The notes under the pieces are model-generated. The model saw only the letters and a list, made by a program, of their open reading frames with translations, was not told the DNA's origin and did not search any database. The translations under genes were made by a program, and so were the position numbers. Of a stretch of 64,000 nucleotides of DNA, positions 9,314 through 22,424 are shown one piece after another (the first letter of the stretch is position 1; every line of letters starts with the position of its first letter). Source of the DNA: Acinetobacter junii CIP 64.5 (GTDB lineage: Bacteria; Pseudomonadota; Gammaproteobacteria; Pseudomonadales; Moraxellaceae); NCBI RefSeq assembly GCF_000368765.1, contig NZ_KB849655.1, positions 917,231 to 981,230 of the forward strand, given 5' to 3'.

Positions 9314-10377
9314 GCTTTTGGTCCACCGTGTGCTGCCCATTCACGGCGTAATGGATAATTCTTTCGGAGCAAATCAAACGCTTTTTGTTCAACTTTTCCA
9401 TCCATGACACAAGCCCTTAATTTTTTATCATCTTCAGCAATATTATAAATTTGGCTAAGATGCTGCTTGAGTACTTCTTTCAAGTCTTGTTGTTCAAAGA
9501 ATTGCTCAACATGCGGTAATTGGGTTTCGAACTGTTTAGATATTGGATAATCAAATTTATGACAAAATGCCTCATAAATCATCTGTGTACCACGGGCCTT
9601 ACCTTCAAGACTATAACCCGCAATATGCGGTGTTGCTAAAGCCAACATATCTAGTAACTGTTGCGAAATTTCAGGTTCAAACTCAAATACATCTAATATA
9701 ACTTTTCGATTATTCCTTTGGATATCTGTCATTAAAGCTGCTTCTTGAATCACTGGACCACGCGCGCTATTAATCAGTATCGCGGATTCTTTCATTTGAG
9801 CAAACGTTGCTTCATTAAATAAATGTTGTGTTGGATGATCACCAGTTGACGTTAACGGTACATGAATGGATATGGCATCAGCACGTGCTAGTAACGCATC
9901 AAACGATACATTTTCAATACCATCTAGCTGTACAAGAGGATCATAGCCAATCACTGTCCAACCTAATAATTGGGCCATTTTTGCAAGTCGACGACCAACA
10001 TTACCTAAGCCAACAATCGCTAATGTAAATTCATGATTTCTTTCTAATAATTCGATGTCTAGGTGCAGCAACGCAGTGATAACATATTCTGCGACCGCTT
10101 GAGCATTACAACCCGCTGCATTCGTCCACGTGATGTTTTGTTGTTCTAGCGCTTGAATATCGAGATGATCTGTTCCAATCGTTGCACTACCGACAAACTG
10201 AATTGTAGTCTGGTCAATTAGGGCATGATTAACTTTAGTAACCGATCTAACCAATAAAGCATCAGCATTTTGAACATCTGCATGAGTCAATGTTCGCCCC
10301 GCTCGATGTTGTATTTCTGCAAACTCCGCAAAGAAATAATCGGTAAAAGCCAAATTTTCATCTGCGATAATTTTCAT
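9310..10377 (-). CDS. pdxB: Erythronate-4-phosphate dehydrogenase PdxB
   Basis: PdxB oxidises 4-phosphoerythronate with NAD in the second step of pyridoxal-5'-phosphate synthesis. The 355-residue protein is a D-2-hydroxyacid dehydrogenase with the Rossmann motif VGLGNVGRRLA, the catalytic Arg and Glu in NSARGPVI and FEFEPE, and the His in TPHIAGYS. A C-terminal PdxB-type dimerisation domain follows. I set the start at MKIIADEN (10377); the 17 upstream in-frame residues do not resemble the family. It overlaps epmA by four bases. Confidence 0.93.
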   Translation of the reverse strand: MKIIADENLAFTDYFFAEFAEIQHRAGRTLTHADVQNADALLVRSVTKVNHALIDQTTIQFVGSATIGTDHLDIQALEQQNITWTNAAGCNAQAVAEYVITALLHLDIELLERNHEFTLAIVGLGNVGRRLAKMAQLLGWTVIGYDPLVQLDGIENVSFDALLARADAISIHVPLTSTGDHPTQHLFNEATFAQMKESAILINSARGPVIQEAALMTDIQRNNRKVILDVFEFEPEISQQLLDMLALATPHIAGYSLEGKARGTQMIYEAFCHKFDYPISKQFETQLPHVEQFFEQQDLKEVLKQHLSQIYNIAEDDKKLRACVMDGKVEQKAFDLLRKNYPLRREWAAHGGPKA

Positions 10378-10569
10378 GCAGGATATTCCATCTGTTGATC
10401 TAGGCTTATTATCCTTAGCATCAGTCAAATTGACAAATTAAATCTCAACGTTTCCAATAAAATGGCGAGAAACATTACAACTTTGCAGAGATCATGCGAC
10501 TTATTGCCAATCCTCAGAAGCAGTTTTACTTTTATAATGGCGACATATTTTATCTTTTAAAGTTCTGTT

Positions 10570-10944
10570 ATGACGCCTTACTCTCCCTACAAAGGCAAAA
10601 ATGGTATCAAGCGTATTTTGAATGCAACGGGTTATTCTCTCGCTGGTTTTAAAGCCGCATTCAGCTATGAAGCCGCTTTTAGACAAATTTTATTACTCAA
10701 TCTTGTTTTAATTCCAACTAGCTTTTTTGTTCATTTTTCTGCCCTTGAACAAGCATTGATGGTCGCTGTTTGCTTACTTGCTATTATTGTAGAGTTATTT
10801 AATTCTGCAATTGAAGCTGTGGTTGATCGCATATCGTTGGAGATACATCAGCTCTCAAAAAATGCCAAAGATATGGGCAGTGCTGCTCAATTTGTATCTC
10901 TTGGAATCATTTTTTCAACATGGATGATTATCCTGTTAAAGTGA
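10570..10944 (+). CDS. dgkA: Diacylglycerol kinase DgkA
   Basis: DgkA phosphorylates diacylglycerol in the inner membrane, recycling lipid released during envelope polymer synthesis. The 124-residue protein has three hydrophobic helices and the conserved active-site segment ELFNSAIEAVVDRIS, with the catalytic Glu and the Asn-Ser pair. Length is typical. It stands alone and is followed by a strong terminator. Confidence 0.93.
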   Translation: MTPYSPYKGKNGIKRILNATGYSLAGFKAAFSYEAAFRQILLLNLVLIPTSFFVHFSALEQALMVAVCLLAIIVELFNSAIEAVVDRISLEIHQLSKNAKDMGSAAQFVSLGIIFSTWMIILLK

Positions 10945-10950
10945 TTTGTA

Positions 10951-10984
10951 AATAAGAAATGCTTTTGCATTTCTTATTTTTTTC
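10951..10984 (+). terminator. Terminator of dgkA
   Basis: AATAAGAAATGC and GCATTTCTTATT form a 12-bp stem around TTTT, followed by a run of T. Confidence 0.85.
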
Positions 10985-11010
10985 AATACTCATAGTCATT
11001 TGATTCTAAA

Positions 11011-11748
11011 TTAAAATCCGAATCCTAGACCAACGACAGGACCTTTTTGTACGGTATCCCATTTAAAGTTACCATCAGAATAGTCTTGTGATACGTATCG
11101 ATAACCCACTCTAAAATTTACTGGGGTTGAAAATACAGCTTTACGGTATCCCAAATAAGCCTGAGCGATTTGTGTTTGTTCGGTACCGTGAGTGTATTGC
11201 GCTGCTAAATTCCACGGAGAAGTAGAGTTGTAACGTATCCGCGCCCCACCAAAATATTCAAACCAGTGTTTTTCAACAGCAACACCTTTGCCCAAAGCAT
11301 CTAAGGTTCCCTCTAGATCTGTATAATTCACACCTAAAGTGGGTTCAATGATCCAGCCTGTACCATCAGAAAATTGTTCAAATGCACGATAATAAATTCC
11401 TGCATTACTTAAGTTTACAGTGGTCGATAATGCAATTGGGTAATTATAAACTTGCTTTTCTTCTTCAGTCTTTACATATTGAATATCAGTATAAATCCCC
11501 CACTTCCCTTTGGTTACTTCCAGATGTCCCATCAAAGCTTGATCAAGCGCCTCTAGGGTATCTTTAACAGGTTGATCTAACTGATAGTTAATCCCTTGAT
11601 AACCTATTATTCCATTTATGTCCGCCGCAAAACCATAAATATTCAAAAAAACCTTAGTCTCACCTTGGAATGAATCTTTTATCGTATCCGCGTAGGCTTA
11701 CGAGCTTAAAGCCATACACCCAAGAATTAATAATGATAACCGAACCAT
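11011..11748 (-). pseudogene. Outer-membrane-protein-like gene with a stop codon in its signal peptide
   Basis: An AGGAG ribosome site precedes ATG 11748, which opens MVRLSLLILGCMALSS. Codon 17 is TAA (11698-11700), and the same frame then continues AYADTIKDSFQG into an intact 228-residue body. Joined, this is a normal signal peptide cleaved after AYA, followed by a probable small beta-barrel: alternating aromatic strands and a C-terminal VVGLGFGF ending in Phe. The body alone could only start at an internal TTG (11646), without a signal peptide, so export should fail. A single base change (for example from CAA) explains the stop. Function of the intact protein is unknown. Confidence 0.82.
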
Positions 11749-11856
11749 TTTCTACTCCTAAAACCGTTTAATTATTTAAAATTTACTTATCAAGTTATTT
11801 ATTTAAGTCAGATCATCAATAACGTTTTGATTGTGATTTTTCTATACTTCAAACGT

Positions 11857-11887
11857 AAAAAATCCCTGCCAAGGCAGGGATTTTTTT
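11857..11887. terminator. Terminator of groESL
   Basis: AAAAAATCCCTGCC and GGCAGGGATTTTTT pair around AA, with T runs on both strands. It lies 20 bp past the groEL stop. Confidence 0.9.
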
Positions 11888-11907
11888 AAATATGAGCGAC
11901 AATGTGA

Positions 11908-13599
<1,692 letters not shown>

Positions 13600-13890
13600 T
13601 TAGCCTTCAAGCACAGCTAAGATATCTGACTCTTTCATAATCAAGAGTTCTTCACCGTTTACTTTTACAGTTGTACCTGCATAAGTACCGAATAATACTT
13701 TGTCTCCAACTTTAACATCCAAAGCACGCACACCATTGTCAGTGATTTGACCATTACCTACTGCGATCACTTCACCTTGAGAAGGTTTTTCAGCAGCAGA
13801 ACCTGGAAGTAAAATACCACCAGCAGTCTTGGTTTCTTCTTCTACGCGACGAATCACAACACGATCATGTAACGGACGAATGTTGCTCAT
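13600..13890 (-). CDS. groES: 10-kDa co-chaperonin GroES
   Basis: GroES is the heptameric lid of the GroEL chamber. The 96-residue protein begins [15 protein letters not shown] and has the mobile loop [14 protein letters not shown], which binds GroEL. I used ATG 13890 rather than a start 14 codons upstream because this is the canonical family start. It is the first gene of the groESL operon. Confidence 0.97.
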
Positions 13891-13972
13891 AGTTAACTCC
13901 ATCAGACTTAGTCTTTTTTGATTAATTTGCATTGCTAATCAGTAGCAATGAACAAAAAATTTGATATGCCAC

Positions 13973-14002
13973 ATTTGTGGGGTTAAAAAAAAAGGCTTCA
14001 AG
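13973..14002 (-). promoter_or_regulatory. Putative RpoH (sigma-32) promoter of groESL
   Basis: On the minus strand CTTGAAG is followed, after 13 bases, by CCCCACAAAT. This fits the sigma-32 pattern CTTGAAA-N(11-16)-CCCCATNT. It lies about 85 bp upstream of groES. No CIRCE inverted repeat is visible. Confidence 0.7.
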
Positions 14003-14065
14003 GGTAAAAATAAAAAAATTTATACTTTTTTGATGATTTTTTAATCCAACAAAAAAATGATTGAC

Positions 14066-14836
14066 TCATAAATCGACACTATTTGATTTTAAAAAATTTT
14101 TTTCATTTTCATCAAACCAATAATGTTCGATTTTGCCATTTGCTGAAATTATATTAAAACTGTTAGACAAGCCAAAACGCAATCGATTAGAAATAGCTGT
14201 TCCAGCATGAATGTCATAAATTGAATGATCAAATCCCAAATTAAACACCTGATTCAAATCATGGATAGCGACTTTATGCAAATGTCCATGTAACAGTCCC
14301 CAAAGTCCTGTCTTACCCCATTGTTCAAGCGCTATCTTCGCCAGTACAGGACAATCTTTATCCCCATGATCATGAGGAAATGTATAAAAAGGTTGATGAA
14401 AAACAACGAGCTTGGTTTTATTATTCGGAGCATTTCTTAGCTTTTCAGCTACTTCATGTATTTGTTCTAGTGATACATGACCGCGTGTATGATAGCGGCG
14501 ACGTATGCTATTCACCCCAACAATATAGAAATTCGATGTTTCTAGTGTCGTTTCTAATCGACCAAAAAATGCCTGATAACGAACAAATGGTGAAAAAAAG
14601 CGATTCCATACGTGAAACAAGGGAATATCATGGTTACCTGGAACAACCAAATAAGGCAAATCTAAGGAATCGAGAAATTGTCGACAATCAAAAAACTGTT
14701 TCAATCTCGCTCTTTGCGTCAAATCTCCACTGACAATCACAGCTTCTGGGCGGTGTAATTCACAAAAATCACGAATTGCCTGAATACAAACTTCACGCTC
14801 AGTTCCAAAATGTAAGTCAGACAGGTGTAATAACAT
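14066..14836 (-). CDS. Calcineurin-like metallophosphoesterase
   Basis: This 256-residue cytoplasmic enzyme has the full metal-binding set of the family: DLHFG (D-x-H), GDLTQRA (GD), GNHD, VVFHQP (His) and GHLH. This resembles CpdA-type 3',5'-cyclic-nucleotide phosphodiesterases and related phosphohydrolases, but the substrate is not fixed by the motifs. Its start overlaps the end of the upstream lipid-kinase gene by 20 bp, so the two are probably co-translated. Confidence 0.85.
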   Translation of the reverse strand: MLLHLSDLHFGTEREVCIQAIRDFCELHRPEAVIVSGDLTQRARLKQFFDCRQFLDSLDLPYLVVPGNHDIPLFHVWNRFFSPFVRYQAFFGRLETTLETSNFYIVGVNSIRRRYHTRGHVSLEQIHEVAEKLRNAPNNKTKLVVFHQPFYTFPHDHGDKDCPVLAKIALEQWGKTGLWGLLHGHLHKVAIHDLNQVFNLGFDHSIYDIHAGTAISNRLRFGLSNSFNIISANGKIEHYWFDENEKNFLKSNSVDL

Positions 14837-15755
14837 GGGGAACCATCACTTTTAATGCTGATTTTTTTACTGCGAAATTTAAAGGAGTTTCCAACTCGAC
14901 AATTTCACCATCGAGTGCAACCGTTAATTTTTTCTTTTTAGATTCAACCTGAATATGTTCTGCGCAAAATGAATAAACATCAGATGCTTGATCAATTTTT
15001 CCTTGAACAAACTGAAATAACATTCTTAATAAACTCAATCGATCATTTTTAGCCACCAAAACACCAGCCAGTTTTCCATTTGCAGCACATTCTGCAATTC
15101 TTAATTTCATATCACAGAGCTGCAATTGATTATTTCCAAAAAAAATCAAAGGTGTTTTAACTGGATATTTTTTTTCATCAATACTAATCGATAATTTCAA
15201 AGATTGATGCTCACGCAATAAAACATCTAAAGCGGATGTATAAGCATGTAAGGGGAAGCGACCAAAAAGTCGATTGAATGTTTCTCTTTTTTTTATAAAC
15301 AATGGGTATAAACCTAAACTTGCATTATTTAAATAGATCTGATCATTTAAAGTTGCAATATGCACTTCTCGATAAGTACCTGTCGCAATCACCTCGGCAG
15401 CTTTAAAAATATCAATTGGAATTTCTAAAACACGAGCAACATAATTAAATGTTCCTAAAGGAATAATTCCCATAGGAATATCAGTGTGCATTAATTTTTT
15501 TGCAACAGCATTCAGAGTACCATCTCCCCCAGCAGCCACAATAACACCAGTTTTTTCTGATTGCTGATGTCTTAGTAATACTGTTTCCATCATCGCATCA
15601 AAATCATTTCTCGCATTTAGCTCAAATACCTGAATCTCAAAACCATATCGAGTCCAAAATGTCATCAAACGCTCGTAGACTTCATCTTGTTGAGCTGCAT
15701 GAAATCCAGACTTTTGATTATAAATAATAGATAAGGGCTGTAACTCTTGATTCAT
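14817..15755 (-). CDS. Diacylglycerol/lipid kinase family protein (YegS-like)
   Basis: This 312-residue protein has the DAGK catalytic signature AAGGDGTLNAVA at about residue 78, a PLGTFNYVAR loop and a C-terminal beta-sandwich with VALDGE, as in YegS/LCB5-type lipid kinases. It probably phosphorylates a lipid with ATP at the inner membrane. It is the first gene of a two-gene unit with the phosphoesterase downstream. Confidence 0.85.
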   Translation of the reverse strand: MNQELQPLSIIYNQKSGFHAAQQDEVYERLMTFWTRYGFEIQVFELNARNDFDAMMETVLLRHQQSEKTGVIVAAGGDGTLNAVAKKLMHTDIPMGIIPLGTFNYVARVLEIPIDIFKAAEVIATGTYREVHIATLNDQIYLNNASLGLYPLFIKKRETFNRLFGRFPLHAYTSALDVLLREHQSLKLSISIDEKKYPVKTPLIFFGNNQLQLCDMKLRIAECAANGKLAGVLVAKNDRLSLLRMLFQFVQGKIDQASDVYSFCAEHIQVESKKKKLTVALDGEIVELETPLNFAVKKSALKVMVPHVITPV

Positions 15756-16150
15756 ATACTGCAGCCTTGACGACGATATCCAATATATTTGTTTATAAAA
15801 ACAACAATTAAAAGCTAGTTTATGTAAAATTCGGATGATGATTATTCAATTTATCAATAATAATTCTCAAGAAAAGTTAAAAATCATAAACTATTGTTTT
15901 TAATAAGTATTTATAATAAAAATAACACACATAAAAAAATCACATGCGAACAAAAACCATAACCAAAAACATCAAAAACAATAACTTATGAAAAAATATA
16001 CATTCTTTCACTAATCGGGAATATGATCCGATAGTCTTATTTTTTTTACGATTTTGTGCTTTAATACAGCCACTTTTTTTACTTCATCTATTTTCATTGT
16101 CACCCAATGAATAGAACTGTACGTCGTACACACTTTAAAAAGGCATCACC
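15756..16150. other. Divergent intergenic region between the lipid kinase gene and pckG
   Basis: These 395 bp are very AT-rich and hold the promoters of two divergent genes. I see no convincing gene, hairpin or repeat. Confidence 0.5.
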
Positions 16151-17980
16151 ATGACCCAAGTGAACGCACCAGAATTCGTTCGTCACCCTAAGCTTATTGC
16201 ATGGGTGGAAGAAATTGCAAAATTAACCAAACCAGCAAAAATCGAATGGTGTGACGGAAGCGAAGAAGAATATCAACGTCTGATCGACTTGATGATCGCT
16301 AACGGCACCATGCAAAAACTTAACCAAGAAAAACATCCTGGTTCTTACCTTGCAAATTCTGACCCTTCTGACGTTGCTCGTGTTGAAGATCGCACTTATA
16401 TCTGCTCTCAAAACCAAGAAGATGCTGGTGCAACGAATAACTGGGTTGCTCCTGCAGAAATGCGCGAAAAGTTAAATGGTTTATTTGATGGCTCAATGGA
16501 AGGCCGCACCATGTATGTGGTTCCTTTCTCTATGGGTCCATTAGGTAGCCACATTGCACATATCGGTATCGAATTAACAGATTCACCTTACGTTGCTGTT
16601 AGCATGACTAAAATGGCGCGTATGGGTAAAGCAGTTTATGACGTGTTAGGTACAGATGGTGAATTCATCCCATGTGTACACACAGTAGCTGCTCCACTTA
16701 AAGAAGGTCAAAAAGATGTTGCTTGGCCTTGTAACAATGAAAAATATATCGTGCATTACCCAGAAACTCGTGAAATCTGGTCTTACGGTTCTGGTTATGG
16801 TGGTAACGCTTTACTTGGTAAAAAATGTTTAGCTTTACGTATTGCATCTGCAATGGGTCGTGAACAAGGCTGGTTAGCTGAGCACATGCTTATTTTGGGC
16901 GTAACAAACCCACAAGGTGAAAAACACTACATCGCAGCGGCATTCCCTTCTGCTTGTGGTAAAACTAACTTTGCAATGTTAATTCCACCAGCGGGTTATG
17001 AAGGTTGGAAGATTGAGACTGTAGGTGACGATATTGCTTGGATTAAACCAGGTGAAGATGGTCGTTTATATGCAATCAACCCAGAAGCTGGTTTCTTCGG
17101 TGTTGCACCTGGTACAAACACCAAAACCAACCCGAACTGTATGGCGACATTAACTAAAGATGTAATCTATACAAACGTTGCAGTTACTGAAGACGGTGAA
17201 GTTTGGTGGGAAGGTCTTTCTAAAGAAGTTCCATCAAACCTTACCAACTGGAAAGGTCAGCCACACGTTGCTGGTGAAAAAGCGGCACATCCAAATGCAC
17301 GTTTCACAGTTTCAGCAGGTCAATGCCCTTCTATCGACGCTGACTGGGAAAATCCAGCAGGTGTACCGATCTCTGCATTCATTTTCGGCGGTCGTCGCGC
17401 AGACACAGTACCTTTAGTTTCTGAAGCATTTGACTGGGTTGATGGCGTGTATAAAGCTGCAACTATGGGCTCAGAAACAACTGCTGCTGCTGTTGGTCAA
17501 CAAGGTATTGTTCGTCGTGATCCATTTGCGATGCTTCCTTTCGCAGGTTATAACATGGCTGATTACTTCGGTCACTGGTTACAACTTGGTCAAGAAGTGG
17601 GTGCTAAAGCAGAAGCTGCAGGTAATAAATTACCAAAAATCTTCAACGTAAACTGGTTCCGTCGTGATGCTGAAGGCAACTTCGTATGGCCTGGTTTCGG
17701 TCAAAACATGCGTGTTCTTGAGTGGATCATTGATCGTTGTGAAGGTCGTGCTGAAGCAACTGAAACTCCTATTGGTTACGTTCCAACTTATGAACAATTG
17801 AACTGGACAGGTATCGACTTCTCTAAAGAGCAATTCGAAACTGTTACAGCACAAGACAAAGACCAATGGATCAAAGAGCTTGAAAGCCACACTGAGTTAT
17901 TTACTAAACTTGGTGATCGTTTACCACAAGCACTTAAAGATCGTCAAAATGAATTATTAGCAGCTGTTAAATCTGCTTAA
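16151..17980 (+). CDS. pckG: Phosphoenolpyruvate carboxykinase (GTP)
   Basis: This enzyme converts oxaloacetate and GTP to phosphoenolpyruvate and CO2, the entry to gluconeogenesis from organic acids. The 609-residue protein is of the GTP type: the kinase P-loop [13 protein letters not shown] at about residue 270, the metal-binding segment GDDIAWI, and [12 protein letters not shown]. Length matches the GTP family, not the ATP (PckA) family. It is monocistronic with a shared terminator downstream. It suits an organism that grows on acids rather than sugars. Confidence 0.97.
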   Translation: MTQVNAPEFVRHPKLIAWVEEIAKLTKPAKIEWCDGSEEEYQRLIDLMIANGTMQKLNQEKHPGSYLANSDPSDVARVEDRTYICSQNQEDAGATNNWVAPAEMREKLNGLFDGSMEGRTMYVVPFSMGPLGSHIAHIGIELTDSPYVAVSMTKMARMGKAVYDVLGTDGEFIPCVHTVAAPLKEGQKDVAWPCNNEKYIVHYPETREIWSYGSGYGGNALLGKKCLALRIASAMGREQGWLAEHMLILGVTNPQGEKHYIAAAFPSACGKTNFAMLIPPAGYEGWKIETVGDDIAWIKPGEDGRLYAINPEAGFFGVAPGTNTKTNPNCMATLTKDVIYTNVAVTEDGEVWWEGLSKEVPSNLTNWKGQPHVAGEKAAHPNARFTVSAGQCPSIDADWENPAGVPISAFIFGGRRADTVPLVSEAFDWVDGVYKAATMGSETTAAAVGQQGIVRRDPFAMLPFAGYNMADYFGHWLQLGQEVGAKAEAAGNKLPKIFNVNWFRRDAEGNFVWPGFGQNMRVLEWIIDRCEGRAEATETPIGYVPTYEQLNWTGIDFSKEQFETVTAQDKDQWIKELESHTELFTKLGDRLPQALKDRQNELLAAVKSA

Positions 17981-18023
17981 TTACCTTAGCTCCCTCCCTT
18001 TAATAAAGAGGGATCAAGGGATA

Positions 18024-18054
18024 ATAAAAAAGATCGCTTCAGCGATCTTTTTTA
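18024..18054. terminator. Bidirectional terminator between pckG and glpD
   Basis: AAAAAGATCGCT and AGCGATCTTTTT pair around TC, with A and T runs on both sides. Confidence 0.9.
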
Positions 18055-18065
18055 TATTAGTCTAT

Positions 18066-19586
18066 TTAAGCGGCTACAATATGATTCGGCTTATTTGATA
18101 AATAGGCATCTAAGCGATCAATTTCATTTTGCGAAAAAACCAATCCTAATTTAGAACGTCTCCAAAGAATATCTTCGCTAGTTGTTACCCATTCAAATCG
18201 ACATAAGTAATCCACTTCTTTAGCAAATAATCCATGTCCAAAACTCAGTCCAAGCTGATCAATTGAAACAGCCTCGCCCAAGATATTCCAAATACGCGAA
18301 CCATAAGAAGTCGCCCAACGTTTTGCTAAGCTCTCAGAAACATCTGTAATTTGTGCACGAATCTCATTCACTAATTGTTCAGCAGATGCCATATTTTCGC
18401 CACCAGGTAAAGCCTCAGTTGCAGTCCAACTCCCCTTCATTTCAGGGAAGAATGCTTTTAACTGCTGCATAGCCGACTCAGCCAATTTCCGATAAGTCGT
18501 TAACTTTCCACCAAAAACAGAAAGTAATGGTGCCTGATCATGAGTTTCTTGAGATAAAGCTAAGGTATAGTCTCGTGTAATGGCTGAAGGATTATCGGAC
18601 TCATCATCACATAATGGTCTAACCCCAGAAAATGTCCAAATAATATCAGCTTGAGTAAGCTGTTTTTTGAAATGTGCATTACTCACTTCAAGCAAATAAT
18701 CTGTTTCTGCTTGCGTAATTTGTACTTTTGATGGATCACCCTGATATTCACGATCAGTCGTACCAATCATTGTATATTGATCTAAATACGGAATCGCAAA
18801 CACAATACGGCGGTCATCATTTTGCATAATAAATGCTTTGTCACCTTCATACAGTTTCGGCACAACAATATGACTACCTTGAATCAAACGAATGCCATAA
18901 GGTGATTTGAGCTCTAAATCTTGTTTGATGAATTGTGCGACCCAAGGACCTGCAGCATTAACTAAAGCTTTAGCTTTAATTTTAAATGAACCTTGTGCAT
19001 TCTCTAGTTCTACAACCCAATAACCCTCTACACGTTGAGCTGATAAACAACGTGTGCGAGTAATAACATCAGCGCCTTTTTCACGTGCATGCATAGCATT
19101 TAACACAACCAGACGTGAATCATCAACCGCACAATCAGAATATTCAAAACCGCGAGTAATTGCTGAATTTAGTGGGCTATCATCTTTAAAATAGACATTA
19201 TTTGATCCCAATAATTTCTCACGTTTACCTAAATGGTCGTAAAAAAATAGGCCTGTTCGAATCAGCCATGCTGGACGTAAATGTGGGCGATGCGGCATGA
19301 TAAATCGCATTGGACGAATGATATGCGGCGCTTTAGCCAATAACACTTCACGCTCAGCCAATGCCTCACGGACGAGACGGAATTCTTTATGTTCGAGGTA
19401 GCGCAATCCACCATGAATGAGCTTGCTACTTGCAGATGATGTATGACTTGCTAAATCATCTTTTTCGCATAAGAACACAGACAAACCACGTCCTGCTGCA
19501 TCTGCAGCGATACCTACACCATTGATACCACCACCAATCACAGCGATATCATAAATTTTGTCTTTTAACAGAGGAGAAGTTTGCAT
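18066..19586 (-). CDS. glpD: Aerobic glycerol-3-phosphate dehydrogenase
   Basis: GlpD oxidises glycerol-3-phosphate to dihydroxyacetone phosphate and passes electrons to quinone at the inner membrane. The 506-residue flavoprotein has the FAD-binding GGGINGVGIAADAAGRG at its N-terminus, SSKLIHGGLRYLEH, VNAAGPWV and VFGGKLTTYRKLAE, all typical of the family. A palindromic GlpR-box-like site lies 22-40 bp upstream of the start. It belongs with glpR and glpK, which follow on the same strand upstream. Confidence 0.96.
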   Translation of the reverse strand: MQTSPLLKDKIYDIAVIGGGINGVGIAADAAGRGLSVFLCEKDDLASHTSSASSKLIHGGLRYLEHKEFRLVREALAEREVLLAKAPHIIRPMRFIMPHRPHLRPAWLIRTGLFFYDHLGKREKLLGSNNVYFKDDSPLNSAITRGFEYSDCAVDDSRLVVLNAMHAREKGADVITRTRCLSAQRVEGYWVVELENAQGSFKIKAKALVNAAGPWVAQFIKQDLELKSPYGIRLIQGSHIVVPKLYEGDKAFIMQNDDRRIVFAIPYLDQYTMIGTTDREYQGDPSKVQITQAETDYLLEVSNAHFKKQLTQADIIWTFSGVRPLCDDESDNPSAITRDYTLALSQETHDQAPLLSVFGGKLTTYRKLAESAMQQLKAFFPEMKGSWTATEALPGGENMASAEQLVNEIRAQITDVSESLAKRWATSYGSRIWNILGEAVSIDQLGLSFGHGLFAKEVDYLCRFEWVTTSEDILWRRSKLGLVFSQNEIDRLDAYLSNKPNHIVAA

Positions 19587-19607
19587 ATGTCACCGCAAAT
19601 TTTCATT

Positions 19608-19626
19608 ATTGTTCAATAATGAAAAT
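19608..19626. promoter_or_regulatory. Putative GlpR operator upstream of glpD
   Basis: ATTGTTCAATAATGAAAAT aligns with the two other sites in this cluster. It lies inside a larger perfect inverted repeat at 19599-19626 with 13-base arms, ATTTTCATTATTG and its complement, separated by TT. The position is 22 bp upstream of glpD. Confidence 0.6.
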
Positions 19627-19821
19627 TAAAACACATCAAATGAAAATAAACAATAAAAAATAGACATAAAAATGCCAATCAGCAGTCATTTAAAGATAAA
19701 TGGTAAATTTATAAATCACAGGAAAAATGCTGAAGTATTAAACAAAAAAGATTTTTTGAAAGTTTTTAGACTAAATAATAGAAATATTGAGCTAAATCAA
19801 TTAGCTCAAATAGTACATCGC

Positions 19822-19840
19822 AATGTTCGAAAATGAATAC
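19822..19840. promoter_or_regulatory. Putative GlpR operator between glpR and glpD
   Basis: AATGTTCGAAAATGAATAC resembles the E. coli GlpR box (TGTTCGATAACGAACA). It sits directly after the glpR stop codon, about 240 bp upstream of glpD. Confidence 0.55.
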
Positions 19841-20605
19841 TTATTTTGCGACAATCAAACCAACATCCAATTCACGGATTGTCTTCATGTATTCTTCATT
19901 AGGCTGCTGATCTGTAAATATACAATCAACTTGTTTGAGTGATCCCAATCGGATCATGGCATTACGACCAAATTTACTACTGTCGGCTGCTAAAAACACT
20001 TGCCTAGCACTAGATAAAATTTCTTGAGAAACACACACTTCTTGAAAATCAAAATCAAGAAGCGTTCCATCTTCTTCAATACCACTAATACCAATCAACG
20101 CATAATCAGCTTTAAATTGTTTAAAAAAATCAGCCGTAGCTTGACCAATAACCCCACCATCAGGACGAACACGACCACTCGCAATTAAGACCTCAAAGTC
20201 TTCCTTATTACTCAAAATCTTAGCCACATTAAGATTATTAGTAATGATTTTTAAACCAGTATGATTTAAAAGTGCATGAGCGATTGCTTCAGTTGTTGTA
20301 CCAATATTAATAAATAAAGATGCATGGTCTGGAACAGCCGCTGCTACAGCCGCTGCAATCGTTCTTTTTTCTTCAAGCATGTAGCCAACACGAGTCGTAT
20401 ATTCAGTGTTTTCCACCGTTGAATCATGTGCCGCTCCGCCATGATAGCGACGCAGCAAACCTTCATCAGCAAGCTGGTTGATATCACGACGAATCGTTTG
20501 AGGTGTTACATCAAAATATTGAGCAAGCTCTTCAATACTTATATAGCCACGTTCTCTCACTAATTCGAGGGTTTTTTGTTGGCGTAGTATCAAGCTCATG
20601 CTCAT
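19841..20605 (-). CDS. glpR: DeoR-family glycerol-3-phosphate regulon repressor
   Basis: GlpR represses glycerol genes until glycerol-3-phosphate binds. The 254-residue protein has the DeoR N-terminal [25 protein letters not shown], then LRRYHGGA. The sugar-phosphate-binding C-terminal domain follows with [11 protein letters not shown] and SSKFGRNA. Two in-frame ATGs (20605 and 20599) lie near AGGA; the inner one has better spacing. It sits between glpD and glpK, 40 bp after glpK, which supports the assignment. Three matching operators surround it. Confidence 0.9.
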   Translation of the reverse strand: MSMSLILRQQKTLELVRERGYISIEELAQYFDVTPQTIRRDINQLADEGLLRRYHGGAAHDSTVENTEYTTRVGYMLEEKRTIAAAVAAAVPDHASLFINIGTTTEAIAHALLNHTGLKIITNNLNVAKILSNKEDFEVLIASGRVRPDGGVIGQATADFFKQFKADYALIGISGIEEDGTLLDFDFQEVCVSQEILSSARQVFLAADSSKFGRNAMIRLGSLKQVDCIFTDQQPNEEYMKTIRELDVGLIVAK

Positions 20606-20645
20606 ATATCCTGTGTTGTTGTATATCTTCGGCGGCTATTTTACC

Positions 20646-22202
<1,557 letters not shown>

Positions 22203-22208
22203 TTAAAT

Positions 22209-22226
22209 GCCCGTTAAAAAACGGGC
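22209..22226. promoter_or_regulatory. Hairpin in the glpK leader
   Basis: GCCCGTT and AACGGGC form a 7-bp stem around AAAA. It lies between the putative operator and the glpK start. It has no T run, so it could be an mRNA leader structure or a weak terminator. Confidence 0.4.
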
Positions 22227-22291
22227 TTCGATACTGCAATAAAGCAATGACTTCTGTATTAAATAAAAAAACTTGGCAGATTATATGCAAA

Positions 22292-22310
22292 ATTGTTCGA
22301 AAACGAAAAT
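22292..22310. promoter_or_regulatory. Putative GlpR operator upstream of glpK
   Basis: ATTGTTCGAAAACGAAAAT is the best of the three GlpR-like sites, with a TTCG-AAAA-CGAA core. It lies 132 bp upstream of glpK. Confidence 0.65.
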
Positions 22311-22424
22311 TCTTTCTTTAACTTTGAACCCATATGCGATGAATAGCTTAGGTTTTAAAGAATCCTAACAACTTAAAGCTGATTTTATGCGATACTTAAA
22401 AACAGAAATAACAGGACCATTGAT

